Positions 51,728 to 59,108 of a stretch of DNA of 64,000 nucleotides are shown piece by piece. Made by a program: the position numbers and the translations under genes. Each line of letters starts with the position of its first letter. The first letter of the stretch is position 1. The DNA lies in the NCBI GenBank assembly GCA_048270225.1, contig JBLWTG010000005.1, forward strand, positions 124,001-188,000. The letters run 5' to 3'. Below the pieces are notes generated by a model. It saw only the letters and a list, made by a program, of their open reading frames with translations, did not search any database and was not told where the DNA came from. Source of the DNA: Allopusillimonas sp048270225. GTDB lineage: Bacteria; Pseudomonadota; Gammaproteobacteria; Burkholderiales; Burkholderiaceae_B.

Positions 51728-51756
51728 ATCATACTTCCATACTAGTCGGCATACAA
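51728..51756 (-). promoter_or_regulatory. Promoter of the gntR-dctPQM operon with CATAC repeats
   Basis: Minus strand: TATGAT (51733-51728) as -10 (5 of 6), 17 bp spacing and TTGTAT (51756-51751) as a weak -35. Three CATAC repeats (51730, 51738, 51750) overlap these elements and may be half sites for the FCD regulator. The uxuA start lies 35 bp to the right, so bound protein could control both directions. Confidence 0.45.
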
Positions 51757-51790
51757 CCAGATTTTTTAAAACGAGATGAGGTAGCAGGCA

Positions 51791-53017
51791 ATGCGGCAGA
51801 CATGGCGTTGGTTCGGTCCCCAGGACACGGTTTCGGTAGACGATATGTGTCAGGCCGGGGTGGAGGGGGTTGTCACGGCCTTGCATCACATCCCGGCCGG
51901 CGTCGTATGGACCAGGGATGAAATCGAAAAACGCAAGGCGCAGATTGCCCGCATGAGCGATGGCGCGGCATCCGGCCTGGCTTGGGAAGTGGCAGAGAGT
52001 CTGCCCGTATCGGAAGACATCAAGAAACAGCAGGGCGACTGGCGTGCCCACATTGAGCACTACAAAACCAGTCTGCGCAATCTGGCTGCCTGCGGCATCG
52101 AGGTGGTTTGCTACAACTTCATGCCTGTGCTTGACTGGACGCGCACGGATCTGGCCTGGCGGCTTCCCCATGGCGGCACCTGTATGCGTTTTGATTACGT
52201 GGATTTTGCGGCATTCGATATCCACATCCTGAAGCGGCCAGGCGCTCACGCATCGTTTCCTGCAGAGGTTGTACAGGAGGCGGAGCAGCGATACGCGGGC
52301 ATGGATGCACAACGCAAGCAGCAGTTGACCGGGAATGTCGTGTTCGGCCTGCCGGGCGCGGCCGAGCATATGACACTGCAGGACGTGCGCCGGCATCTGG
52401 AGCAGTACGACAACATCAGCGCGGACATGCTGCGCAGCCATTTCCAGGCATTTCTTGAAGAGGTTGTTCCCGTCGCCCAGGAGTCGGGACTCCGTTTGTG
52501 CTGTCACCCTGACGATCCGCCTGTACCGCTGCTGGGCCTGCCCCGCATCATGTCCACGGAACAGGATTATGTCTGGCTGCTGGGTGCGGTGGATTTACCG
52601 GCAAACGGCATTACGCTGTGCGCGGGATCGCTGGGCGCGCGCGCAGACAATGATTTGCCCGGCATGATGACGCGTCTTGGCGATCGCGTGCATTTTCTCC
52701 ATTTGCGCAACGTGCGGCGCGAGAGCGGGCAGGTGTTCGGCTCGTTTTACGAGGCGGAGCATCTTGGCGGCGATACAGACATGGTGGCTCTGGTGGCGGC
52801 AGCCGTGCGCGAGGAAGCGCGCCGCCGCGAACAGGGGCGGCAGGACTGGGCCATCCCTTTTCGGCCCGACCATGGGCAGGATATTCTTGACGACCTCAAG
52901 CGCAAGTCTCAGCCGGGTTATCCGGCTATCGGGCGATTGCGCGGCCTGGCGGAGCTGCGCGGCGTCATGGCGGCCCTGCAGCATCCGGTTGCCGGCGGCG
53001 CTTTGCGGGCATCATGA
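51791..53017 (+). CDS. uxuA: D-mannonate dehydratase
   Basis: 408 residues. It dehydrates D-mannonate to 2-keto-3-deoxygluconate in hexuronate catabolism. The start MRQTWRWFGPQDTVSVDDMC, ALHHIPAGVVWTRDEIEKRK, and the active-site regions CYNFMPVLDWTRTDLAWRLP and LCCHPDDPPVPLLGLPRIMS are characteristic of UxuA. A GAGG ribosome binding site precedes the ATG. Its stop overlaps uxuB (ATGA). The 121 bp divergent gap holds the operator and promoter region shared with gntR. Confidence 0.96.
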   Translation: MRQTWRWFGPQDTVSVDDMCQAGVEGVVTALHHIPAGVVWTRDEIEKRKAQIARMSDGAASGLAWEVAESLPVSEDIKKQQGDWRAHIEHYKTSLRNLAACGIEVVCYNFMPVLDWTRTDLAWRLPHGGTCMRFDYVDFAAFDIHILKRPGAHASFPAEVVQEAEQRYAGMDAQRKQQLTGNVVFGLPGAAEHMTLQDVRRHLEQYDNISADMLRSHFQAFLEEVVPVAQESGLRLCCHPDDPPVPLLGLPRIMSTEQDYVWLLGAVDLPANGITLCAGSLGARADNDLPGMMTRLGDRVHFLHLRNVRRESGQVFGSFYEAEHLGGDTDMVALVAAAVREEARRREQGRQDWAIPFRPDHGQDILDDLKRKSQPGYPAIGRLRGLAELRGVMAALQHPVAGGALRAS

Positions 53018-54531
53018 CCGCGTCCTCCGCTGTCCGGCAGGGCTTGTCCGGCGCACCCGGCACGGCAGACCGCCGCCTGCGCCGCATTGAGCAGGTCGGT
53101 TCCGGCGTTCAGTTGCCCTCCTATGAGCGCACGCAGCATGGCGCAGGAATTGTTCATATTGGCGTGGGCGCATTTCATCGTGCCCACCAGGCGGTCTATA
53201 CCGATGATGCGCTGGCCCGCGCCGGCGGAGACTGGCGCATCATCGGCATCAGCTTGCGCGGCGCCGGTGTTGCCGATGCGCTGCTGCCCCAGGATAATCT
53301 GTACACGCTGCTGGTGCGGGATGCCGGCGGTACGCAAGCGCGGGTGATCGGTAGTCTCGCTGGCATGATTGCCGCCGCGACCGACGCGCCCGCGGCCCGC
53401 CGCGCGCTGCTCGATCCCGCTATCCGCATCGTGAGCCTGACCATCACCGAAAAAGCGTACGGCATCGCACGCGGGCGCGGCGGGATTGTGGACACGCATC
53501 CGGCCATTGCGCACGATCTGCTGCATCCTGCCGAACCCTTGGGAGCGATCGGCATGATGGTCGACGCGCTGAGTCGGCGCCGCCAGGCGGGCATCGCTCC
53601 GTTTACTGTATTGTGCTGCGACAACCTTCCTGAGAACGGGCGTCTGCTGCGTGCGGGCATGCTCGACTTTGCTTCGCGCCTGGATGCGGGCCTGGCCGAA
53701 TGGATCGCCCGGGAGGTTGCCTTTCCGGACACCATGGTCGACCGTATTACGCCGGCGTCGAGCGCGGCTACGCTGGAAGAGGCGCAGAACCGTATCGGCT
53801 GCCGGGATCTGGCGGCGGTCGAAACGGAGGCCTTCAGCCAATGGGTCATCGAGGATCATTTCCCCTCGGGCCGGCCGGCCTGGGAGCTGGCCGGCGCGCT
53901 CATGGTCAGCGAGGTGGCGCCCTATGAACGCATGAAGCTGCGCATGCTCAATGGCGCACATTCCCTGCTCGCCTATGCAGGGACGGCGATCGGTTTTTGC
54001 CATGTGCGCGATGCCATGCAGGATGGCGCAATGATTGCGCTGGTGCGCCGCTATATGGCGCAGGCGGCGCTTACCCTGGGGCCGTTGCCGGACATCGATG
54101 TCGTGCAGTACGAGCATGATCTGGTGACGCGGTTTTCCAATCCGGCTATTGCGCATCAGCTCGGTCAGATTGCCATGGATGGTACGGAGAAGCTGCCGCA
54201 ACGCATTCTGGCGCCCGCCATGGAGGCATTGGCAGGGGGGGATGACATCCGCCTGTTCGCGTTTGCTGCGGCGGCGTGGATGCGCTTTTGCGTGGGCAGG
54301 TCTGAGCGCGGCGAGCGTTATGCGCTGGACGATCCGCGCGCCGAGGAAATCAACGACAGATTGCAGGGCAAGACGTCCGACGCCTGTGCGCTGGCCGATG
54401 CTTTGCTGAGTATGCCCGGCTTGTTTCCCGACGCCTTGCGCCAGTCGGAGCTCTGGCGTCAGCAGGTAACCGGGCAATTGGGTGTAATGCTGGCCCGAGG
54501 CATGCGGCAGGCCATCGCGGATGTGGTTTGA
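53014..54531 (+). CDS. uxuB: D-mannonate oxidoreductase / fructuronate reductase
   Basis: 505 residues of the polyol-specific long-chain (mannitol) dehydrogenase family. The N-terminal VHIGVGAFHRAHQAVYTDD is the NAD-binding loop; SLTITEKAYGI and MVDRITP follow. The catalytic K-x4-N-x2-H set is in KLRMLNGAHSLLAYAG, with Lys308, Asn313 and His316. Family members act on mannitol, arabinitol, altronate or fructuronate; the ATGA overlap with uxuA makes D-fructuronate/D-mannonate interconversion by far the best assignment. The next steps (KDG kinase and aldolase) are not in the window. Confidence 0.92.
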   Translation: MTASSAVRQGLSGAPGTADRRLRRIEQVGSGVQLPSYERTQHGAGIVHIGVGAFHRAHQAVYTDDALARAGGDWRIIGISLRGAGVADALLPQDNLYTLLVRDAGGTQARVIGSLAGMIAAATDAPAARRALLDPAIRIVSLTITEKAYGIARGRGGIVDTHPAIAHDLLHPAEPLGAIGMMVDALSRRRQAGIAPFTVLCCDNLPENGRLLRAGMLDFASRLDAGLAEWIAREVAFPDTMVDRITPASSAATLEEAQNRIGCRDLAAVETEAFSQWVIEDHFPSGRPAWELAGALMVSEVAPYERMKLRMLNGAHSLLAYAGTAIGFCHVRDAMQDGAMIALVRRYMAQAALTLGPLPDIDVVQYEHDLVTRFSNPAIAHQLGQIAMDGTEKLPQRILAPAMEALAGGDDIRLFAFAAAAWMRFCVGRSERGERYALDDPRAEEINDRLQGKTSDACALADALLSMPGLFPDALRQSELWRQQVTGQLGVMLARGMRQAIADVV

Positions 54532-54557
54532 GCCGGGAAGGCGCATCCGGGCGGCGC

Positions 54558-54581
54558 CTGGGGCGTCTGCAACAGCCCCAG
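54558..54581. terminator. Inverted repeat between convergent uxuB and ahpC
   Basis: CTGGGGC (54558-54564) pairs with GCCCCAG (54575-54581) around a 10-nt loop in the 67 bp convergent gap. No T-run on either side. Possible bidirectional termination aid. Confidence 0.3.
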
Positions 54582-54598
54582 CGTTGCGGCTGCCGGGT

Positions 54599-55147
54599 CT
54601 AGAGCGTGCCGCCGCCTACTGAGCGGTTGCAGGGGCAGAGTTTTTCGGTTTGCAGCGCGTCCAGCAGGCGCAGGACTTCTTCGGGATTGCGGCCGACATT
54701 GACGTGGTTGACCGAGACATGCTGGATGAAGTTGTCCGGATCGACAATGAACGTGGCGCGATGGGCAACGCCTTCGGCCTTGTCGCGAATGCCCAATTGA
54801 TCGACCAGTGCGCCACCCGTGTCGCCGAACTGATAGTGGCCGAGCTTGGCCAGTTCTGGATGTTCGCGGCGCCAGGCCAGCTTGACGAACTCGTTATCGA
54901 CCGAGCCGCCCATGAGTATGGTGTCGCGGTCGTCGAAATCCTGGGCCAGGTTGTTGAAGCCTATGATCTCGGTAGGACATACGAAGGAAAAATCTTTGGG
55001 ATAAAAATAGATGACTTTCCATTTGCCTGGAAAGGAGCTTTCGGTAATGTCTTCGAAGGCGGAGACACCGTTTTCCTCGTATTGGGTAAAGCCGGGCTTG
55101 ACGCCGACGACCTTGAAAGGTTCGAGTTTGTCGCCTATGGTTTTCAT
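54599..55147 (-). CDS. ahpC: Alkyl hydroperoxide reductase C / 2-Cys peroxiredoxin
   Basis: 182 residues. It reduces hydrogen peroxide, organic peroxides and peroxynitrite. The peroxidatic Cys57 is in FYPKDFSFVCPTEI. The C-terminal LCPCNRSVGGGTL holds Cys171 and Cys173, the resolving residues of the AhpC group typical of mycobacteria and many betaproteobacteria, which is often recycled by AhpD. No ahpD or ahpF is visible here. The next gene upstream on the strand is the sensor kinase gene's 3' side, 129 bp away. Confidence 0.94.
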   Translation of the reverse strand: MKTIGDKLEPFKVVGVKPGFTQYEENGVSAFEDITESSFPGKWKVIYFYPKDFSFVCPTEIIGFNNLAQDFDDRDTILMGGSVDNEFVKLAWRREHPELAKLGHYQFGDTGGALVDQLGIRDKAEGVAHRATFIVDPDNFIQHVSVNHVNVGRNPEEVLRLLDALQTEKLCPCNRSVGGGTL

Positions 55148-55196
55148 CGGGATTCCTATCGATATTTGAAGGGCGCATGATGCCGGCCCTGTATTG

Positions 55197-55226
55197 ATTC
55201 TACGCGATAAAAAGCGGCGGCGTCAG
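55197..55226 (-). promoter_or_regulatory. Candidate ahpC promoter
   Basis: Minus strand: CTGACG (55226-55221) as -35 and TAGAAT (55202-55197) as -10, with an 18 bp spacer, about 50 bp before the ahpC ATG. The quality is moderate. I do not see a clear OxyR motif. Confidence 0.35.
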
Positions 55227-55276
55227 CAGCGGGCATCGCCGTGCGGCAGGCGCTTGGGCGGCGCGCATGAACGGCT

Positions 55277-56686
55277 TTACGCGCGCCCGGATGGCGTCGA
55301 TTCGGACTGAAAGTTGCGGCTTCTGACCTTGGGGATTTCGATGCGTGCCACCAGACCGCCAGTGGGCCTGGAGACCAGCTCCAGCTGTCCGCCTACCTGC
55401 CCGAGCAGCCTTTCGACAATGGCCAGGCCCAGCCCCGCGCCGCTTACGCCGGTGCGCGCGGATTCACCGCGCGAGAAGGGGCGCAGCAGTCGCTGTACAT
55501 CTGTTGCGGCGATGCCCGTGCCCTGGTCGCGAACTTCGATGGTCAGCATATTGCCACGCTGCTGAGCAAACAGCTCGATATGCGCTTTCTGGTCTGAGGG
55601 CGAGCGGCCGTAGCGCCGTGCATTTTCGATCAGGTTGCTGACGATGCGCTTCAGGTCGTGTGCATTGATCTTGGCGAAGAGATTGGGGGCGATGGTCTGG
55701 GTCAGTGTGTCGCCCAGGGATTCCGTGTGGCTGCGTTCGCGTTCGTACAGGTCGCGCAGCACCGTGGACACATCGACGCCCTGTTCGGGCACCAGGCCGG
55801 CGGGCCTGGCGTACTCCATGAGCTGGCCTATGCTGTGATCGATCTGCGCCAGATCTTCGTCGATGGCCTGGCGCGCCTCGTCGCTGACCGTGCTCATCTC
55901 GATCTCAAGGCGCATGCGCGCCAGCGGCGTGCGCAGGTCGTGGGAGATGCCGGCCAGCATGATTTCGCGATCGGCTTCGGTTTGCCGGATGTCGCGCGCC
56001 ATGCGGTTAAAGGCGATGTTCATGTCGCGGATTTCGGCTGGCCCTTTCTCGGGCAATGGCGAGGGCGTTTGTCCGCGCGCCAGTTGGCGTGCCACCTGGG
56101 CCAACTGGGCCAGCGGCCGGTTCACGAAACGCACGCTCACCGCGGCGCCGATCAGGGCAAGCAGCAGGGCCGTCAGGCCCCAGCCCAGCCATTCGGCGCC
56201 GGCGGTCAGCCCCAGTTGTTCGCGATCGAAAACCAGCCAGTATCTGTCATTGTTGATTTCAAAGCTGACCCACACGCCAGGCGCCTGGTTGACGGCCCAC
56301 ATGACGCTGGTGTCTATGCCTAGCCTGTCCTTGATCTCTGCCGACACGTGATTCCAGTAATTGGAATTGGGCAGTGGCTCAAGCGTGTCGGCTTCCTCGC
56401 GCGGCTGTACGCGCAGGCTTTCTTTGGTGGCAAGATCAAGCAGCAGGGCGGGGCGCACGCTGGGCGGTGCGTAGATGAGGGCCGAACGCGTGATGCTGAC
56501 GGCTGTCACCACGCGCTGGGCCATCTGCGTGGCGCGCGGACCTTCTTCCATGCTGAAGAAAACCTGCAGCCACGCGCCCAGGCTGACCAGCATCAGTCCT
56601 GCCAGAAGCAGGAAAGAGCGGCTGAACAGGCCAAGGCGCAGATAGGGCTGCTTTTTGCCTGGAGGCTGCTGCGTGGTACGGGGCAT
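55277..56686 (-). CDS. risS: EnvZ-type sensor histidine kinase (RisS-like)
   Basis: 469 residues. An N-terminal membrane segment (about 21-45), a periplasmic sensor region (about 46-165) and a second membrane segment (about 166-188) lead into HAMP (FVNRPLAQLAQVARQLARGQ). The HisKA box is MLAGISHDLRTPLARMRLEI with phospho-acceptor His249. The ATPase domain has the N box NLIENARRYG (Asn355) and the G boxes VRDQGTGIA and GAGLGLAIV. It pairs with the response regulator encoded 38 bp upstream. In Bordetella pertussis the equivalent gene is disrupted; here it is intact. The input signal is unknown. Confidence 0.92.
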   Translation of the reverse strand: MPRTTQQPPGKKQPYLRLGLFSRSFLLLAGLMLVSLGAWLQVFFSMEEGPRATQMAQRVVTAVSITRSALIYAPPSVRPALLLDLATKESLRVQPREEADTLEPLPNSNYWNHVSAEIKDRLGIDTSVMWAVNQAPGVWVSFEINNDRYWLVFDREQLGLTAGAEWLGWGLTALLLALIGAAVSVRFVNRPLAQLAQVARQLARGQTPSPLPEKGPAEIRDMNIAFNRMARDIRQTEADREIMLAGISHDLRTPLARMRLEIEMSTVSDEARQAIDEDLAQIDHSIGQLMEYARPAGLVPEQGVDVSTVLRDLYERERSHTESLGDTLTQTIAPNLFAKINAHDLKRIVSNLIENARRYGRSPSDQKAHIELFAQQRGNMLTIEVRDQGTGIAATDVQRLLRPFSRGESARTGVSGAGLGLAIVERLLGQVGGQLELVSRPTGGLVARIEIPKVRSRNFQSESTPSGRA

Positions 56687-56692
56687 GACGGT

Positions 56693-56715
56693 GCCTGCTC
56701 AGCGTGTGAGCAGGC
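56693..56715 (-). promoter_or_regulatory. Hairpin between risA and risS
   Basis: GCCTGCTCA (56693-56701) pairs perfectly with TGAGCAGGC (56707-56715) around a 5-nt loop, filling most of the 38 bp gap. It sits just ahead of the risS start and could lower kinase output relative to the regulator. Confidence 0.45.
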
Positions 56716-56724
56716 TATCGGCTA

Positions 56725-57459
56725 TCAATGGCCGCCGTCGGGCACGAAGACGTAGCCCAGACCCCAGACGGTCTGGATGAAGACAGGCTTGGACGGATTG
56801 GGCTCGACCAGCTTGCGCAGGCGGGAGATCTGTACGTCGAGGCTGCGGTCAAAGGCTTCGTATTCGCGTCCACGGGCGAGCTCCATGAGCTTGTCGCGCG
56901 AGAGCGGGATTTTGGGATGCCGCGCAAACACCTTGAGCACGGAGAATTCGCCGGTGGTGATGGGAACCTGCTCGTTGTTGCGGGTGAGCGTGCGGGTGGA
57001 CAGATTCAGCACATAAGGGCCGAATTCGATGGATTCGCTTTCCTGGCTGGGCGCGCCCGGATGCTCTTCTGTGCCGCGGCGGCGCAGGATGGCATTGACG
57101 CGGGCCAGCAGTTCGCGCGGGTTGAAGGGCTTGGACAGATAGTCGTCGGCCCCCATCTCCAGACCGACGATGCGGTCGATTTCCTCAGCCTTGGCCGTCA
57201 GGATGATGATGGGCGTGTTGTCATGGCCACCACGCAGCCTGCGACAGATGGACAGGCCATCCTCGCCCGGCAGCATCAGGTCGAGCACGAGCAGGTCGAA
57301 GTGTTCGCGCTGCCAGAGCTTGCCCATTTCCTTGGCGTCTTCGGCGACGAAAACATTGAATCCTTGCTCCGACAGATAGCGGCGCAGCAGATCGCGAAGA
57401 CGAGGGTCGTCGTCGACGATGAGGATTTTGCGAGATAAGGTTTGGTTCTGAGTATTCAT
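56725..57459 (-). CDS. risA: OmpR-family response regulator (RisA-like)
   Basis: 244 residues. The receiver domain has ILIVDDDPRLRDLL, phospho-acceptor Asp60 in LLVLDLMLPGEDG and Lys110 in GADDYLSKPFNPREL. The C-terminal winged helix (about 140-240) contains TTGEFSVLKVFARHPKIPLS, LMELARGREYEAFDRSLDVQ and VWGLGYVFVPDGG. It would control envelope or osmotic genes as OmpR does. It is the first gene of risA-risS and diverges from tsaB-rimI over 284 bp. Confidence 0.94.
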   Translation of the reverse strand: MNTQNQTLSRKILIVDDDPRLRDLLRRYLSEQGFNVFVAEDAKEMGKLWQREHFDLLVLDLMLPGEDGLSICRRLRGGHDNTPIIILTAKAEEIDRIVGLEMGADDYLSKPFNPRELLARVNAILRRRGTEEHPGAPSQESESIEFGPYVLNLSTRTLTRNNEQVPITTGEFSVLKVFARHPKIPLSRDKLMELARGREYEAFDRSLDVQISRLRKLVEPNPSKPVFIQTVWGLGYVFVPDGGH

Positions 57460-57652
57460 GGGGAAAATGTAACAGGGTAGAGTTAACCCGGATAGTGGGT
57501 CGTAGCAACAAATTACATCTTATTCGTTCGGTATAGATTGCAGTTACAACTTGTCGACCGCTGGCGAAAGCAGGGAGAACGTGCCGGACAGATGCGGGCA
57601 GCCGAGTGCGCTGTCTCGTCGTACGCTGGTGTTTACAGGACATTTTAGCTAT

Positions 57653-57677
57653 TACCGCCGCAAAACGGTATTTTTTT
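57653..57677 (+). terminator. Weak attenuator-like stem with T7 in the tsaB-rimI leader
   Basis: A 5 bp stem TACCG/CGGTA (57653-57657 with 57666-57670) is followed by seven Ts. No gene ends before it on this strand, so if active it would attenuate the tsaB-rimI message. The short stem makes this uncertain. The rest of 57460-57743 is non-coding divergent sequence with no clear -35/-10 pair. Confidence 0.25.
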
Positions 57678-57702
57678 AAGGCTATCGTCATATTCGGATC
57701 CT

Positions 57703-57724
57703 TGCCGGGGCAAATGCCCCGGCA
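57703..57724 (+). promoter_or_regulatory. GC-rich hairpin 19 bp before the tsaB-rimI start
   Basis: TGCCGGGGCA (57703-57712) and TGCCCCGGCA (57715-57724) form a perfect inverted repeat. Its closeness to the start codon at 57744 suggests an effect on ribosome access or on transcription start. Confidence 0.45.
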
Positions 57725-57743
57725 GCGATTAAAATGGTTTCCC

Positions 57744-59108
57744 ATGACACTACATTTTCTTGCCCTGGAAACCTCCTCCAGCTTGTGCGGCGTTGCGCTG
57801 CTGTCCCTGGGCGAAGGCGAGCCTGTCGTGCGCGTGCTTGAGCACGACGCCACGGCCGAGCACGCCGAGCGCCTGCTGCCCATGGTGGATGCGCTGTTGG
57901 TGCAGGCGGGTATTGCCCGCGACCAATTGGCGGCTGTGGCCTTTGGTCAGGGGCCAGGCGGCTTTACGGGTCTGCGGGTCGCCTGCGGGGTGACTCAGGG
58001 CATGTGTTTCGCCCTGGGCATCCCCGCGCTGCCTGTGTCATCGCTGCAGGCAGCGGCGGCCAGGGATTTCGCGATGCAGCAGTGCGTTACCGGCGCAAGT
58101 CGCCCGGCAGGTGTGTGTGTGGTCGTCCAGGACGCCCGGATGCAGGAGGTCTATCTCGCAGCCTATGCTGCGAGCCAGGACGATGTCTGGTCATGGCAGC
58201 AGGTCCAGGAGCCCATCCTGCTGGGTATTGACGACGTCAGTCTCTGGCTGGATCACGCCCAGGCCCGACAGCCTGGCCCTTATCGCCTGCTGGGCGATGC
58301 CCTGGAGGCCTATCCGGCGCTTGACGGCCTTGCGCAAGAGCGGGAGTGGCTGGCGAACGGGTCTGCCGTGCGCGCCGACGCGGCAACGGTTGCCGCACTG
58401 GGCCTGCAGGATTGGCGTGCGGGCCGGTTGACGCCGCCAGAGCACGCCGCGCCTGTGTACGTTCGCGACAAGGTCGCGTTTACAACGGCGGAGCGTGAGC
58501 AGGGCGCCGGAGGTAATCCGCGCGCGCCGCAGTTGCCCGATGCGGGACCAGACCAGGGTTCTGGCACCGGTGACGAAGACCATGGCGGGAACGGCAGCGC
58601 GGCGCAGGATGGCATCCAGATGCTTCCCATGGCCGAGTCGCATCTGGATGACGTCGCCGACATCGAGTGCTCGGTACAGTCTCATCCGTGGACCCGCAAC
58701 AATTTTGCGGACGGCCTGAAGGCCGGTTACCACGCCAGCGTGGTTCAGTGCGAAGGCCGGACGCTGGGGTTTTCCATGCTCATGCTGGCTCCCGATATCG
58801 CTCACCTTCTGGTGATTGCCGTCAGGCCGGATCAGCAGAACCGCGGCGTGGGCGCCCGCCTGCTGCGCCATTGCGAGGATGCGGCGCGACAGCACGGACT
58901 GTCGGCCGTCATGCTGGAAGTTCGCCCTTCCAATGGCAAGGCGCTGCATTTCTATCAGTCGCGCGGCTATCGCATGCTGGCCACCCGCAAAGACTATTAC
59001 CCGGCGGAGCATGGCCGTCGCGAAGATGCCTATGTCATGAAAAAAGAGCTCGCGCCACCGGCTGCTGCTCAGGGCAGGCAGGGCGAAGACATGGGAGCAA
59101 AATCATGA
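57744..59108 (+). CDS. tsaB-rimI: Fusion of TsaB (t6A tRNA modification) and RimI (ribosomal protein S18 N-acetyltransferase)
   Basis: 454 residues from the ATG at 57744 in one uninterrupted frame. Residues 1-250 are TsaB: FLALETSSSLCGVALLSLG, EHAERLLPMVDALL and the signature GPGGFTGLR (about 71-79). TsaB dimerises with TsaD to make N6-threonylcarbamoyladenosine at A37 of ANN-decoding tRNAs. Residues 252-290 are a Gly/Asp/Pro-rich linker. Residues about 290-440 are a GNAT acetyltransferase of the RimI type: ECSVQSHPWTRNNF, VRPDQQNRGVGARLLRHCED (acetyl-CoA loop, about 362) and RPSNGKALHFYQSRGY. The genes are adjacent but separate in many relatives. Internal ATGs near 58621 could also allow a free RimI. 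Its stop overlaps the glycosylase start (ATGA). Confidence 0.92.
   Translation: MTLHFLALETSSSLCGVALLSLGEGEPVVRVLEHDATAEHAERLLPMVDALLVQAGIARDQLAAVAFGQGPGGFTGLRVACGVTQGMCFALGIPALPVSSLQAAAARDFAMQQCVTGASRPAGVCVVVQDARMQEVYLAAYAASQDDVWSWQQVQEPILLGIDDVSLWLDHAQARQPGPYRLLGDALEAYPALDGLAQEREWLANGSAVRADAATVAALGLQDWRAGRLTPPEHAAPVYVRDKVAFTTAEREQGAGGNPRAPQLPDAGPDQGSGTGDEDHGGNGSAAQDGIQMLPMAESHLDDVADIECSVQSHPWTRNNFADGLKAGYHASVVQCEGRTLGFSMLMLAPDIAHLLVIAVRPDQQNRGVGARLLRHCEDAARQHGLSAVMLEVRPSNGKALHFYQSRGYRMLATRKDYYPAEHGRREDAYVMKKELAPPAAAQGRQGEDMGAKS

Noticed and set aside
58621..59108. Separate rimI gene starting inside the tsaB frame
   Set aside because: The frame runs unbroken from tsaB through rimI with a linker; an internal start is possible but there is no evidence that it replaces the fusion.
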